Of a stretch of 64,000 nt of DNA, positions 39,628-50,794 are shown in pieces. Positions within the stretch are counted from its first letter, which is position 1; each line of letters begins with the position of its first letter. Where the stretch lies: assembly GCA_951217055.1 (NCBI GenBank), contig OX578278.1:31447105-31511104 (forward strand), read 5' to 3'. The position numbers were made by a program, and so were the translations under genes. A model generated the notes under the pieces. That model saw nothing but the letters and a program-made list of their open reading frames with translations, made no database searches and was not told where the DNA came from. Source of the stretch: Gerris lacustris. Taxonomy: Eukaryota > Arthropoda > Insecta > Hemiptera > Gerridae.

Positions 39628-42039
39628 AAAAAAAACTCTAATCCAATAATGAATTTATTTTTTCTGACATTATTAACTAAGAGAAAGCCATAGTGCTTCG
39701 ATCAGTTCGAATAAACAGATTAGTTTCCTCATTTAATTCTATCCAATAAGTAGATGGCTTAGAGCAACTAGTAAAGTCTAAAGCGATTTAAATAAAAATA
39801 TGTTTATATGGTTAGGTATGCTATAAGCATGTAAGTTTCACAAGGAGGTATGAGGTATTGACTTACCAAAAAAAATACTGCAACAAATGTAAATATTTGT
39901 GTTGAGTATAATCTTTGGAATGAAGAGCTTTCAAAGAGAAATGATATTAAAGGGAAAGCGTATCTCCTTGAGGCAAAGAGTTAATCTGTCAAAAATAAGC
40001 ATTTCTCTTCTCTTTTTTACTCGCTTTTCTATTTTTCTTTTGGTTAAAATTAGATTTTAAGGGGGGAGGGGGGGGGGGAGCAAAGAATTTCCCTGGAGGG
40101 AAAAGCAGTAAAGATTCGTATAAAAGAAGAAATACGAATGGAGGATTAAAGGAAATGTGGAGGGTAAGATCAATGAGCTTTAAGTAGGTTAAGCAGAACT
40201 AGGCAAGGGTTCAGAGGGGGTCAAGTATCTTCTATACGTATCACAAGCTAAAGCAACCAAATCCTTAGGAAAGGTCCTTCTTCCTTGTTAGGACATATAA
40301 ACAATCATTGCAAACATTAACAAGCATCTTGAAAGTAGTAAAATTTACCAGTAGACCTACCGTAAAGGAACAACAGAAATTAAAACAATGAAACAATAAG
40401 AGGAGCGAGATAATTGCCCTGTGTCACACCTTCCTCTTTATATCTGCGAGGAAGGACGATAAACTAAATAGGAGACTACGTAATCTTCCTTTTTGACAGG
40501 CTATTAAACTGACCGACGGCCGTCAGACCTGGACCGTTTTACTGGCAGAGAGGCGCTGATGAAGGAACATTATCTAGTCGAGGTATGGAGTTGGAGAGGG
40601 GGAACGAATATTTAGGAGCCCGGCATGTGGGTGGGCAAAGAGGACAGTGCACGCCATATGGTCTTGTCCTTAGGCACTCAACTGCCCATACCGTACAGCA
40701 TATGCCGCCTGCATATGACACTTTACACACTGCCTTTTTAATGTGCACCCACGCATTAAAACAAACAAGTACTCTTCGAATAATAGCTCATTTCTTTCAA
40801 AATAACAGTTAAATTCTATAATTATGCATATGATGTAAAGTAATCTCTCTAATTTTTCACCACTGAAAGTTGAGATGATGTCTTTGACCTCCAGGATTAG
40901 TTAAGGTCGAAAGGAAAATAAACTGTAATTTCACCGTCATTACGCAATTAATATTTGTACTAAATCTTCCTCAACAGTCAAAAATGAATAGGCATACTGG
41001 CAACAGCAAAAATTTGACACAACCAAGTTTAAAACAAACGCTACTTTGGCAGAAAAAGTAATTACTTTTTAAACATAAACAATTGTTATTTTTGACTAAC
41101 AACATTCAAATATATTTTTCTACTTATTACTTAACGTAAATATTTTTCGTCGATTTTCGCCAAACTGCAAAATTAATCTTTCGTCCATTGTTGCACATTC
41201 TACAGTATGCCAATAATCAAGTTGGTAATTATCAATAAGAATGGAATACATAATAAAACGAAAATAACGATTTACTGTACTACTAAATACTAAATAATAA
41301 CTTAAAGGTCTTAAGCTCCATGAAAAAGCCATTATATAGAGCCTAATTAGCTAACTGAAAACACATGCTTGGTTGGAATTAGAAAACATGATTACTATTA
41401 TAGTGAACAATATCGAGTGACAAACTCTTACTTTTTATTTAGTCAGTGTGCTTGTATGCATCAAAATAAAAATTTGCTCTCTAGGTTATCGAGAAGTGGG
41501 TTTGGGTTAAATATAGATTACAAGATTTCTCCCCTGACAAACAATGTATGCTAATAAAAAACGTGTAATAATAGGTAAACATCTATATGGTTTATTTTAT
41601 GAAAATAAAAACAATGTCCAATAAAAACAGGTAATACATAAGACCATTTTCTATTCAAATATCATTATTATTACACCGTCGAATATTTTTAGTTCAAAGT
41701 GAAAAATAAAAATGGTTTAATGCAAACATATAACACTAAACAAAACTCCGATTATTATAATTTATCAATTTGGTTGTTTGATTTCCAACCATTAAAACTG
41801 AGAAGCTAGTTCAGTAGTTTTTGTATATAAAATTAAAGTTTAAATTAATGACTTCCTCTAACTACTGATTTAAATAAATATTATTGTTAAAAAGAGAGAC
41901 ACAAAAAAGGTAAGCCTTTTTACGCAGGGATCTGAGATCAGAGCATTCGAGTGTTCAGGATACTAGCAAAAAGGAGAGAGATCTCTTGTATTTTTTATTT
42001 ATTTTTTTTTAATAAAAACCGTCCGGAAATCAAACACAA

Positions 42040-42472
42040 CTTTCTCATATAGTTATTGAAAAAAAAATATAATATCATAATATCTCATTTAATTGGTTTA
42101 TTTTTAATATAATTTAAAATTGTTCAATAGGTGTTCGCGTTTACTATTTGTTTTCGATTTTTAACAAAATCAGATTTATTTTCATCAATACCTCGGGAAC
42201 TAGATTTTCCCCATGAAAACGAATTAAGTTAGATTCGTATTTACTACACTTGACAATTTTTTAATCTAACCCGTAATGGAATAGCGCCCTCAAATTAATT
42301 TCTCGACTTCACCTCGAGGTATGATTTTTCTGGACCTGAATTTGTATGCCAAATTTAATCGAATCGGTTCATTAGTTTAGAGTTTAGACTCCACGCGTCA
42401 GCACAGACTGTAGACTACTGACAGACTTAAGGTACCACAAACACACAAAGTACTCGTATATGAGAAAGTAAA
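42040..42472. repeat. copy of the CTTTCTCATA-ended repeat with visible terminal inverted repeat
   Basis: Opens ACAACTTTCTCATATAG and closes TATGAGAAAGTA, so the two ends are inverted copies. The interior has CTAGATTTTCCCC, ACCTCGAGGTATGATTTTTC and the TTTAGACTCCACGCGTC phrase. It lies about 70 bp downstream (in the gene's sense) of the candidate ena start exon. Confidence 0.7.
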
Positions 42473-42543
42473 AAAAAAAGAAGAGATTTTGTTATCCATT
42501 ACATACACATAAAATCTGTAAAAATGCATAGAAGATAAAATAC

Positions 42544-42662
42544 CTTATAGTTATTTTGTCGTACTGAAACTCGAGGGTTTCTGCCGGTGAATGAGTTTCG
42601 TGAATGAACGTAGTCGAAATTTCGGTAACACTACTAGAAACATCTTCAAGTGAGTAAATCAT
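42544..42662 (-). CDS. ena: candidate N-terminal coding exon of a long ena isoform
   Basis: An ATG at 42662-42660 in a good context (TTTCACCATGA) opens a 39-codon frame beginning MIYSLEDVSSSVTEI and ending QYDKITI. It stops at the donor AAG|GTATTT after two bases (AG). The EVH1 exon at 27739 needs exactly two bases before its first T, so splicing would make AGT (Ser) and run on into EQSIVS with no stop. A possible acceptor (CGTACAG) lies about 20 bases 5' of the ATG, consistent with an exon that also carries a little 5' UTR. The peptide is acidic and Ser/Thr-rich, and I do not recognise a domain. Other Ena proteins use short N-termini just before EQSI, so this would be an isoform-specific leader. 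It could be a chance frame: the phase match alone has roughly a one-in-three chance. Confidence 0.55.
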
Positions 42663-43224
42663 GGTGAAATATAACTGTACGATATTACGCACGTAAAAAA
42701 AACAAACAATAGAATTTAGAATATGATTGTTTATAATGAAAAGAGAGTAAAGAACAAAACAACCAAAATCTCACTAAACTATATGCTGCTGCATAGACGA
42801 GAGTAAGTAAAACAGAAGAAGTTGATAAGACTTATTCTGAAAGCAGGTCACCTACGTTATGTAGAAATTAAGGTTCTAACCAAGGCACGGACATTCCGGT
42901 ATTAACCTTCCTTTATGACTGCCCTTTCTGAGATTACTTAACTGAGGGTAGTAGGGTACCCTGCCCCCACCCTTCAACCTCGAAAAAACTTAGGTTATTG
43001 CCTGTAGACCAGGTCAAAATACACAAACCCCCTACGATATTATAAGAGGCTTATTTTTACTTTTTTTTTGCCTGACCAAAAATGAACCCATGTCTTGCAA
43101 GTAAAAGTATTTTTAAATAGACTTCTATTTGAGTTTTTTTGAAAGTACTTAAAGCAGGTAGAACCTGTACATGGTATACGCATAAAAATGAAGATAAGCA
43201 ATGGTCAGTCCATATGGCATTAAG

Positions 43225-43652
43225 TACAGTAACACCACATTATAACGGACTATTAGGGGCTGTTAGGTTGTCCGTTTTAATGAAAGGCCGGTTTATAACA
43301 AATTCATGTTATATGTATAATAATTCCAAAAGAGTGTACATCACCAATGTAATTATAGTAGTTAGCTATAAAAGGTGATTATTATACATCAAACAAAAAG
43401 CAGGCTTAAACATAGGTTTAATTGAAAAATATGTGTACTTATGCACTGCATTAATATTTTGTACAATTACATTGGTTTGAACAAATCATTAATTTTCTAC
43501 TGTTTTTGTTTGCATCCTATTTCTTCAGATAATAACAGACAAGCATTCATAATATTGCCCGATAAAAATAAGTAACCTTTATTATTATGTGTATTATGAT
43601 TTTATTATCTGACCGTTATAAGCGATGCCCATTATAATGATGGTTCTGATGT
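43225..43652. mobile_element. pogo-like element, degraded
   Basis: The left end TACAGTAACACCACATTATAACGG and the right end CCATTATAATGATGGTTCTGATGTA are inverted copies. An inner TTATAACGGAC/GTCCGTT pair is typical of pogo/Tigger relics. There is no transposase frame. Confidence 0.55.
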
Positions 43653-43784
43653 ATTTACAAATGTATCATAATTAAAAAATCGACTTACCTATACTGCAGT
43701 GTAAATGTATTATATTATAATTAATATAAAAATGTCATTTTTCAAAACTGGTCTTATTTTCAACCTTTTTTTTTTATTTTTTTT

Positions 43785-44047
43785 TTGTTTCTGTATTATT
43801 CACCTTAGTTGTATCTATGTGCAAAATTTGGGGAAGATTGAATGGCGGTAAGTGGTTCAAAATTGGGGAAATGGTATGCGATAAAACTTAAAAAGCAAAT
43901 AAATTTGACGCCATTTTTTTTTTTTTTTTTTTTGTTTCTGTATTTTTCACCTTAGTTGTATCTATGTGCAAAATTTGGGGAAGATTGAATGGCGGTAAGT
44001 GGTTCAAAATTGGGGAAATGGTATGCGATAAAACTTAAAAAGCAAAT

Positions 44048-44087
<40 letters not shown>

Positions 44088-44208
44088 GTTTCTGTATTCT
44101 TTACCATAGTTGTTTCTATGTGCAAAATTTGGGGAAGATTGAATCACGGGAAGTGGTTCAAAATTGGGGAAACAGAAATGTGCGATGAAACTTACAAAGC
44201 AAAGTAAT
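43785..44208. repeat. three tandem copies of a ~150-bp unit with poly-T starts
   Basis: Each unit begins with a T run, then TTTCTGTATT.TTCACCTTAG and GTGCAAAATTTGGGGAAGATT, then GTGGTTCAAAATTGGGGAAA, ending AAAGCAAATAAATTT. Units start near 43791, 43939 and 44092. The array is bracketed by ACTGGTCTTAT (43747) and ATAAGACCAGT (to 44219), an inverted pair that could be the ends of one host element. Confidence 0.9.
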
Positions 44209-44704
44209 ATAAGACCAGTAATAAAGAGGAAGTAGTGTGATGGCGCGATTTGATTTGTTGGTCTTCAAATAGATATATAAGAACTTATATAAATAGATAT
44301 CTGAATTATTTTACTTTTTTTCTAAATATAAAACTAAGCCTCGTATAATATAATATAACAATAAGTAATGTCTTCAAATAATAGTAATGGAAGTGTTGAG
44401 GAGAGATGGATCTAGCACAACGTGTTCTTCTTCGTCCCCCTAGTCTTCAACTTCTTGTGCACTTCTAAACACTTTAGAAGTTCTACACATCTTACATCTC
44501 CATACACTCTTCGCTTTTAACTTCTCACTTTCTTCAAACTTCAAAGCTCCACTTACAAGATATGCTTCAATAAACCTTTAAGAAATACGCCCGTAAAATC
44601 AGGTCACATACGGTGTTTCATTCGATCTTTTGTGTAACAATTTGTTTTTCTTTGTTCGTAGCCCTCAAAAACACAGGTCAAAATTTTATACCAAAAAATG
44701 TATA

Positions 44705-44991
44705 CAGTAGAACCTCATTATAACAGACGTCACTTACAACGGACAAATTAATAAATTACAATACACATAATAATAAAGGCTGCTTACTTTTATTTGGCTA
44801 TGTTATATGAACACCGGCACCTCCGTCACTAAAGCAGAAGAAATAAGAAGCAAACAAACCTAGCAGAATTTTATTTTTTTTTTTTCAAACCAATCAACAA
44901 GAACTAGGACTTTCTTGTTCTAAAGTCACTTTTATGGACGCTTTTTTCTGGACTAAAAGAAGAATAACAAATCTAAATAAAATATAATGTA
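44705..44991. mobile_element. pogo/Tigger-like element, right part replaced by a foldback element
   Basis: Starts ACAGTAGAACCTCATTATAACAGAC, the textbook pogo/Tigger left end. Its interior (CACATAATAATAAAGGCTGC, AGAAATAAGAAGCAAACAAACC) is shared with 50258-50698. The expected right end is absent: the sequence runs into the palindrome starting at 44992. Confidence 0.65.
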
Positions 44992-45368
44992 TGTGTTGTA
45001 GGTGGATCCATATCGGGTAAAAAATGTTAACACTTTTTTAAGTTTTGGCAACGTTTCGACCTTTGTCGGTCATTTTCAAGCCTAAACAAAAAATGTTATT
45101 TCTTTTTAATATAGCTTACATACACTAAAAACATATTTCATAGTTTCTATCTTAAATTATTATATATATATATATACCTACAATCATATAAGTATTATAA
45201 TAATTTAAGATAGAAACTATGAAATATGTTTTTAGTGTATGTAACCTATATTAAAAAGAAATAAAATTGTTTGTTTAGGCTTGAAAATGACCGGCAAAGG
45301 TCGAAACGTTGCCAAAACTTAAAAAAGTTTTAACATTTTTTACCCGATATGGATCCACCTACAACACA
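44992..45368. mobile_element. 377-bp foldback element inserted in a pogo-like element
   Basis: Arms TGTGTTGTAGGTGGATCCA and its complement TGGATCCACCTACAACACA at the ends. The match continues inward through CCCGATATGGATCC/ATCGGGTAAAAAATG, GGCAACGTTTCGACCTTTG and the CATAGTTTCTATCTTAAATTATT arm, to an AT-rich centre near 45180. Mismatches are few (for example ACACTTTTTT against AAAAAAGTTTT). Confidence 0.85.
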
Positions 45369-46300
45369 CAGAAGATAAGAAAGGGTACACATAGATAAAC
45401 ATTTTATTTGATAAAATATAATTATTTTAAGGTGTTAAAAAGATTATTATTGGATCAAGTGTAGACGCGTCTTTTATTATAATATGCAGGCTGTAAGTTA
45501 ACCTCCGAAGAAATGAAAACCTGTTATGTGCTTAAATAATAAACCTGAGCAACTCAATTTAATTTTATAGCTGCCTTCAAAATATTTTTAGTACCGTTGC
45601 ATAATTATATGAATTTTCAGTCAACGGTATTTTTGCATTGTAGTGACGTAAAAATAACTTCTTGTTTTTGAGGGATGGTTTTTTGGGGCTTCCCTATATT
45701 TTTTATATGTTTAGGTTACTATAAATAACACACCTACAAAGTTTCAAATGGTTGTTTTTCGTACTTACAGATGAGGACAGACAGAAAAACACAGGAAATT
45801 ATAAGGATCCACGGTTTCCCTATGGAACCTAAAAATAATCGGTCCTAAAAACCAAAAATTTCCTTAATACCTTATAATAATAATTATTAACACCTATTTC
45901 GATAAAAAGTTGTCTAGGAATGATATTTACACACTTTAAGTTACCTCAAGTTGTTTTTCTCCTTTTCTTTTCTAGTCTTGTACACTAAATTTCACCCAAT
46001 ATCCGACTTCCTAGAAAGCTAAATCTTACACAGATTACACAGTTCTGAAAAGAATAAGGAATAAGCACCAGAAACAAAACCCCCTACAACACAATTTTTC
46101 CAAACTTTAGAGGAATTTTCCGGGAAAACAGTACGTATAGGAGAAATTTGTACTTCAGATTCGGATTCCAGCAGCCCTAAAAACATAAAGTTTGGAAAAC
46201 ATTTTCTTGGTGCCCGAAAGTTGTTTAATTTTGCAGAACTGTGGTATTTTGGTTCACTATGAATTTTTTTCAATAGTCTGAGGGGTACATACATATAAAC

Positions 46301-47329
46301 CAGGCATGGGCAACCTTTTCTCGTTTGGAGCCGGATTGTCACGGTCCCTCCGAGTCGCGGGCCGGATCATAATATCTATTCAAATATCCTTGGGGGGGAG
46401 GGGGGGGGGGGGGGTAGTCTGTAGAATACCGTATGTAAAAAAATACTGTGATCATTGCGCCAGATATTGAATAAGCATGAATGGTGAATATCATAATTGG
46501 GTATAAGATATTTAATGTCATAGGAGTTTTAAAATGACCTGGTTTTGAAAGAAAACTTGGAAGTACGAATTAGTATTTTTCAAAATAGTAAAAAATTCTC
46601 CTGTGAGATCCTTTGTGTTAACGTTCATTGCCATGGTTTTCAATGATTTTATGATTGGGATTTATTAAAATAAAACAAAGTTGGAATTTCGAGTAGTAAG
46701 TATATGAAATAAAAAAAAGTGATACACATTATAGAAATACTATATAAATTACATACATTATACATTATCATAATATTATTGCAGATATATCTTATCTTTC
46801 TTAACCAAAAGGGTTTTCTATTAAAATGTTTAATGAATTAAATTCCCATTTGAAAAAATTGTTGTGGCTTTTTCTCGTTCCACCCAAGCATTTTAGTAGG
46901 TACCATACCTACTTAAAGTATTGTAGGTGACGTTTTTGTTTTTCATTCGAACTTGAATTTCTCCATGAAATCGATACGGAATCGCAATGTTGATCGCAAT
47001 GAATCGGAATCGAAAGGGTATTGAATGATGAAGTTTTTGTGAGATTTGACAGCCTCCAAGAGTTTTTCTAGGAAATAGTGAGTGAGCATTCTAAGTATTC
47101 CAGAAATTTTAATTTTTCTAATTTTTGAACGTTTGAACTGTTATTTCGATGTTTAGTTATTGGTTTCCAAAAAGGAAACCAATAGGGAATTTAACTCTAA
47201 TTTCGAAAATATGATCAAAAGTAAAAAAATAACCAGTTGGAATGGACTACATTTTTGCATGCCCGCGGGCCGGATCGAAACATGCCACGGGCCGGATCTG
47301 GCCCGCGGGCCGGGGGTTGCCCACATGTG
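46301..47329. mobile_element. non-autonomous hAT element, 1029 bp, perfect 8-bp target duplication
   Basis: The left end CAGGCATGGGCAACC and the right end GGTTGCCCACATGTG form an imperfect terminal inverted repeat. Sub-terminal GC-rich blocks (CGGGCCGGATC) are repeated near both ends. The 8-bp flanks ATATAAAC at 46293-46300 and 47330-47337 are identical, as expected for hAT insertion. The interior is AT-rich with a poly-G run near 46391 and a TTGGTTTCC/GGAAACCAA hairpin near 47160. I see no hAT transposase motif, so it must be mobilised in trans. Confidence 0.92.
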
Positions 47330-47741
47330 ATATAAACATTAGAATACTCAGTCATTAGTTTTACAAAACTGTTTGTCTTAGATAATCGGCTACCAATAAA
47401 TTTCCGAAATATTTTGACGGTGAAATTCAAAACAAATTATAAACAACGACAACCAATTATTAAGTAAGGTTATTTTAAATTACTTAATTTCCAACGGCGA
47501 AGATTTAAAATTTAATTTCAGAAATTTATAAACAACAACCTCTAAACGCTTAGTGGGGTTAAAGTAGATTACAAGATTTAATTGGACGGAAAAAAATTAA
47601 ATTAAATTAATTTTTTTTTTCTTTTTTACTAACACATCTTTGGAAAAAATGGATGGTTTGTCGAAAGTAGCCCACAGATGGTTTCATATTAATTTCAAAC
47701 GTTTGCACAGATTTAATATTGCAAAAAAAAAAAAATAAATA

Positions 47742-47990
47742 AATAAAAATAAGTGTGAACCCACTGAGAATCGAAAACAAAGAATTAATATTGCTAAAAA
47801 ATAAGCGTGAGCCCACTGAGAATCGAAGACAAAGAATTAATACTGCTAAAAAATAAGTGTGAGCCCACTGAGAATCGAAATCGAAGAATTAATATTCCTT
47901 AAAAATAAGCGTGAGCCCACTGATAATCGAAGACAAAGAATTAATATTGCTAAAAAATAAGTGTGAGCCCACTGAGAATCAAAGCAACAA
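47742..47990. repeat. 52-bp tandem repeat, about 4.8 copies
   Basis: Unit CTAAAAAATAAGCGTGAGCC then CACTGAGAATCGAAGACAAA then GAATTAATATTG, with starts at about 47794, 47846, 47898 and 47950. Single units of the same sequence occur unexpanded near 2600-2640 and 48115-48150 (AAAAATAAGAGTGACCCCACT), so the array arose inside one copy of a dispersed repeat. Confidence 0.9.
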
Positions 47991-48425
47991 CTTTATTTTT
48001 ATTAATACCTGTATCTTTAAAAGTGCTCTTCTAATGTGAAAGAATTTTAGATTGTTTTGACGGAAGCAGCCCACAGATCGTCCCATATTATTTAACAAAG
48101 TTCGAGCATATTTAATATTGCTTAAAAATAAGAGTGACCCCACTAGGAATTGAAATAGATCTATATTTCACATTCGTCCAATGATAGGAAGAACATTCGA
48201 ATAATAAGACATAAGACGCGAGGAAGCTATTTGTAATACTATTTATAACTTATTTCAACAATATTTAAAAAAATGTCAATGTTATTTGTTAATCAATAAT
48301 ATCTCAATAGATAAACTAAGTTTATCTACGATTGATACGAAGTATAAACATTGTATCTCTGTTTAGATGCGTAGAAAGTGATTCTTTAAGTACTTGTATT
48401 CATTGCGCATGTGCGTCTCATAGTT

Positions 48426-48481
48426 CTGAAGAATTCCTCTTCTTTACCACGCTAGCGCGGTAAAGAAAAGGAATTCTTCAG
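48426..48481. repeat. 56-bp palindrome around GCTAGC
   Basis: CTGAAGAATTCCTCTTCTTTACC and its near-complement flank ACGCTAGCGC. It lies about 100 bp before the fragment at 48581-48725 and may be the end of that element. Confidence 0.8.
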
Positions 48482-48580
48482 CTTAACGCACGATTACCGA
48501 GTTTGTTTACATTTAACAAAACTAATGTGCTATTCTTTTTATTAAAGTAACTGTTTATATCGAGTTTTTAGTGAAAAACA

Positions 48581-48725
48581 ATGAGTGAATCAAGTGACTT
48601 TGACGAAAATGTGGAGAATAATACTCCTCCAGAAATAATTAATTTGGCAGAAAATACAACTCAAGAATTAATGTCATCTTCATCCGCAAGAGAGAGATAC
48701 GAATTTACATACAGCAAGTTTATTG
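48581..48725 (+). pseudogene. 5' coding fragment of a possible tyrosine-recombinase-type element
   Basis: An ATG after AT-rich leader sequence opens a frame beginning MSESSDFDENVENNTPPEI and reaching SARERYEFTYSKFI. Acidic/Ser-rich N-termini followed by an 'xxRYExxYxxFxxW' stretch are characteristic of the arthropod Crypton/KIAA1958-like tyrosine recombinase-type proteins. This is from memory of the family pattern, not a search. At about 48726 the frame runs into a dispersed repeat (CTTCCGAGCTTACCGAAGG), which also occurs elsewhere in the window in either orientation, and the frame ends at 48802. The recombinase domain is therefore absent, and this is a truncated copy. A 56-bp hairpin lies just upstream at 48426-48481. 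It might instead be the first exon of an unrelated host gene. Confidence 0.4.
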
Positions 48726-48834
48726 CTTCCGAGCTTACCGAAGGTAACGGAAGCATTGTGTTCACTTTTGAGAAAGAAAAACTTTTATGCCTCCGATTTT
48801 AAAAATTCCAAGACAGAAAACCGTTTCAGACATC

Positions 48835-49130
48835 AGGGAACATTTTTGGTCTCGTTCTTCTGTCTGTCTGTTGGTCTGTATGTCCGCGAATTATGAAACG
48901 TGCGACGATAACTTGAGTAAATGTCGACCGATTTTGATGAAATTTGGTAGACATGTTCATTTTGCCAATGCCCAGGACGAGTTCGTTGGACAACGTTATC
49001 CGTCCAAGCGTTCACGAGCAACGCTCGCGTAAACGTGAACTTCAAATTTAAAATTGGAATTTTCTAAAAATCTAACTTCATCTATTCAATGAGACAAACA
49101 TTTTTTCAAATACAATATTTTAGTAAAACC
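48835..49130. repeat. core fragment of the GAAGCGAGCG-ended element family
   Basis: Shares ACGATAACTTGAGTAAA, CCGATTTTGATGAAATTTGG, GAGTTCGTTGGACAACG and CGCTCGCGTAAACGTGAA with the conserved block of 62747-63478. It follows directly on the CTTCCGAGCTTACCGAAGG repeat that truncates the fragment at 48581-48725. Confidence 0.7.
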
Positions 49131-49297
49131 AACAGCTAAAACTATTAATAGTTTTTACACAATAAACAATATAACAATAATTTGAATGTTAATATAACAA
49201 TAAAGTACATGATAGGATGCGAGGAAGCTATGTGCCACACTAATTAGCAGTCTATTTTTTTCTGTATTTGTTATTTAAATCTAACAATCGTAGATAA

Positions 49298-49590
49298 GTA
49301 GTAGTAGTAGTAGTCTAGTACTTCCTACCAGAACGGGTAGGACGAACCAGTTGTTCGAACCTTGCAATTAGGCCATCACTTAGGCCCTTTTTACGCCCCG
49401 CGGAAGAGAGTTCCAGCCACTTCACACATCATACCTCTGTACATAGTACCGCCGAAGCGAGTATGATGTGATCAATAGTGAGCCATATAAATCAGAGCGT
49501 CACGGCGAGGAATTGAACCCCGTTTCGTTCCACTCATGATTCAGTGATGGCCGAGCAGACGTGGTTTAACCCACACGGCCACGCTGGCTC
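49298..49590 (-). mobile_element. tRNA-derived SINE, full length with 13-bp target duplication
   Basis: Read on the minus strand, the head (49590 downward) has an A-box-like TGGCCGTGTGGGT and, about 50 bases on, a B-box GGTTCAATTCC, the two parts of an internal RNA polymerase III promoter. A GC-rich unrelated body follows, ending in a short (TAC)n tail near 49300. Identical 13-bp flanks CAATCGTAGATAA at 49285-49297 and 49591-49603 are the target duplication made by LINE-driven retrotransposition. The full-length head and perfect flanks suggest recent activity. Confidence 0.88.
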
Positions 49591-50257
49591 CAATCGTAGA
49601 TAAAGTACGGTACGCAACTCGTGCGAAAACGGCATTTTGCATTGCTCGTGTGGTTTTACTACCCTCGCTGTCGCTCGGGTGCAAACTCAACGACGGAAAG
49701 TAGCAAAATGCTACTTTCCGCACTCGACGCGTAATGCACTATTAAAGAAAACAAAAGAAAATTTAAATACAACAGGATACTGTAAAAATGTTAAAACTTC
49801 ATCAACATCTTGTCGTGCCTTCTTAACACACTAAATATGAGTGAATAAGATCACACATCCACTTCGTGTTCAGAAAATAACTCAGCTCCTTATAAAGTTT
49901 TGTCTCATTTAACCAGATTGGTTATTTTTATTATCCTTTTATTAATTCAATGTAAAATATATTTCCTCATTAACATAAAGAATATTAATTAAAATATTTA
50001 TTAGTAGCTATTTATTTTTTTTTTTAAAAAAGGACATTGAACATCATGATTTAAACAAAAAAAGAGAAAAGAAAATATTTTTCGAAAAAATATTTAAATT
50101 CTTCCATCTTGATATCCTTGAAAAAATCAGAGTAACATATCACTTTTCATATCTTAATTCCAATAATATCAAATAGAGGAGTAACAGTGATTATTGAATA
50201 TTATTACTTCCATGAGTCACTTCCAGTCACATCATTTACCTTAATGATGTAAACATA

Positions 50258-50698
50258 TTATAGAACCCCTATTATCCCCCTCCCTCTACTACAACGGACA
50301 GGCAAAACATTTATAATACACATAATAATAAAGGTTACTTATATTTTTATCGAGCAATATTACGAACACTTCTGTCAGTAATTAATTGAAGAAATAAGAA
50401 GCAAACAAACCCAGCAGAAAATAAATTATTTGTTGAAACCAATGAATGTAAGCAATCAACATAAATCAGGACCTTCTTGTACAAAAGATGAATGCAGTGT
50501 ATACCTACACATATTTTTCAGTTAAACATATGTTTAAGGCCTTTTTTTATTTTATGTATAAAAAAACATTTTTCAGAGCTAACTACTGTAACGTTCATTG
50601 ATGTTCATTTTTACATAATTATTTGTTAAAAAGCGGACTTTTATTAAAACGAACATCCTTATAGCTATTAACAGTCTGTTATAATGAGTTCAACTATA
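50258..50698. mobile_element. pogo/Tigger-like element, second copy
   Basis: Shares ACACATAATAATAAAGGTTAC and AAGAAATAAGAAGCAAACAAACCC with 44705-44991. It keeps a right end GTTATAATGAGTTCAACTATA, which complements a decayed left end TATAGAACCCCTATTATCC. It is about 440 bp and non-coding. Confidence 0.65.
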
Positions 50699-50794
50699 TT
50701 TAAAAACGATGGTTATTAGGGAAAATCAATATAATTTAATGTTAAATAATCTGGCTTAGAATGTAAATCCGCGCATAAATTTAATTAACGAATA

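Larger units (their letters stand above)
27740..42543 (-). other. candidate ena first intron (14.8 kb)
   Basis: Exists as an intron only if the exon at 42544 is real. Besides the listed repeats it has a TATAATGTAGCT/AGCTACATATTATA hairpin at 27801-27836 and an AG/AT microsatellite at 28610-28632. Stretches with nothing recognised: 29560-29900, 30020-31240, 31600-32550, 32820-33340, 33740-34250, 34620-35340, 35600-39290 and 39650-42030. Confidence 0.55.

Noticed and set aside
40539..40812. Overlapping frames in a GC-richer patch
   Set aside because: A real ATG is present on the plus strand, but no domain, splice sites or homology can be recognised, so I did not call an exon.
47742..47990. CRISPR-like array (regular 52-bp periodicity)
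   Set aside because: The units are near-identical throughout with no variable spacers, in a eukaryotic intron-like context. It is an ordinary tandem repeat.
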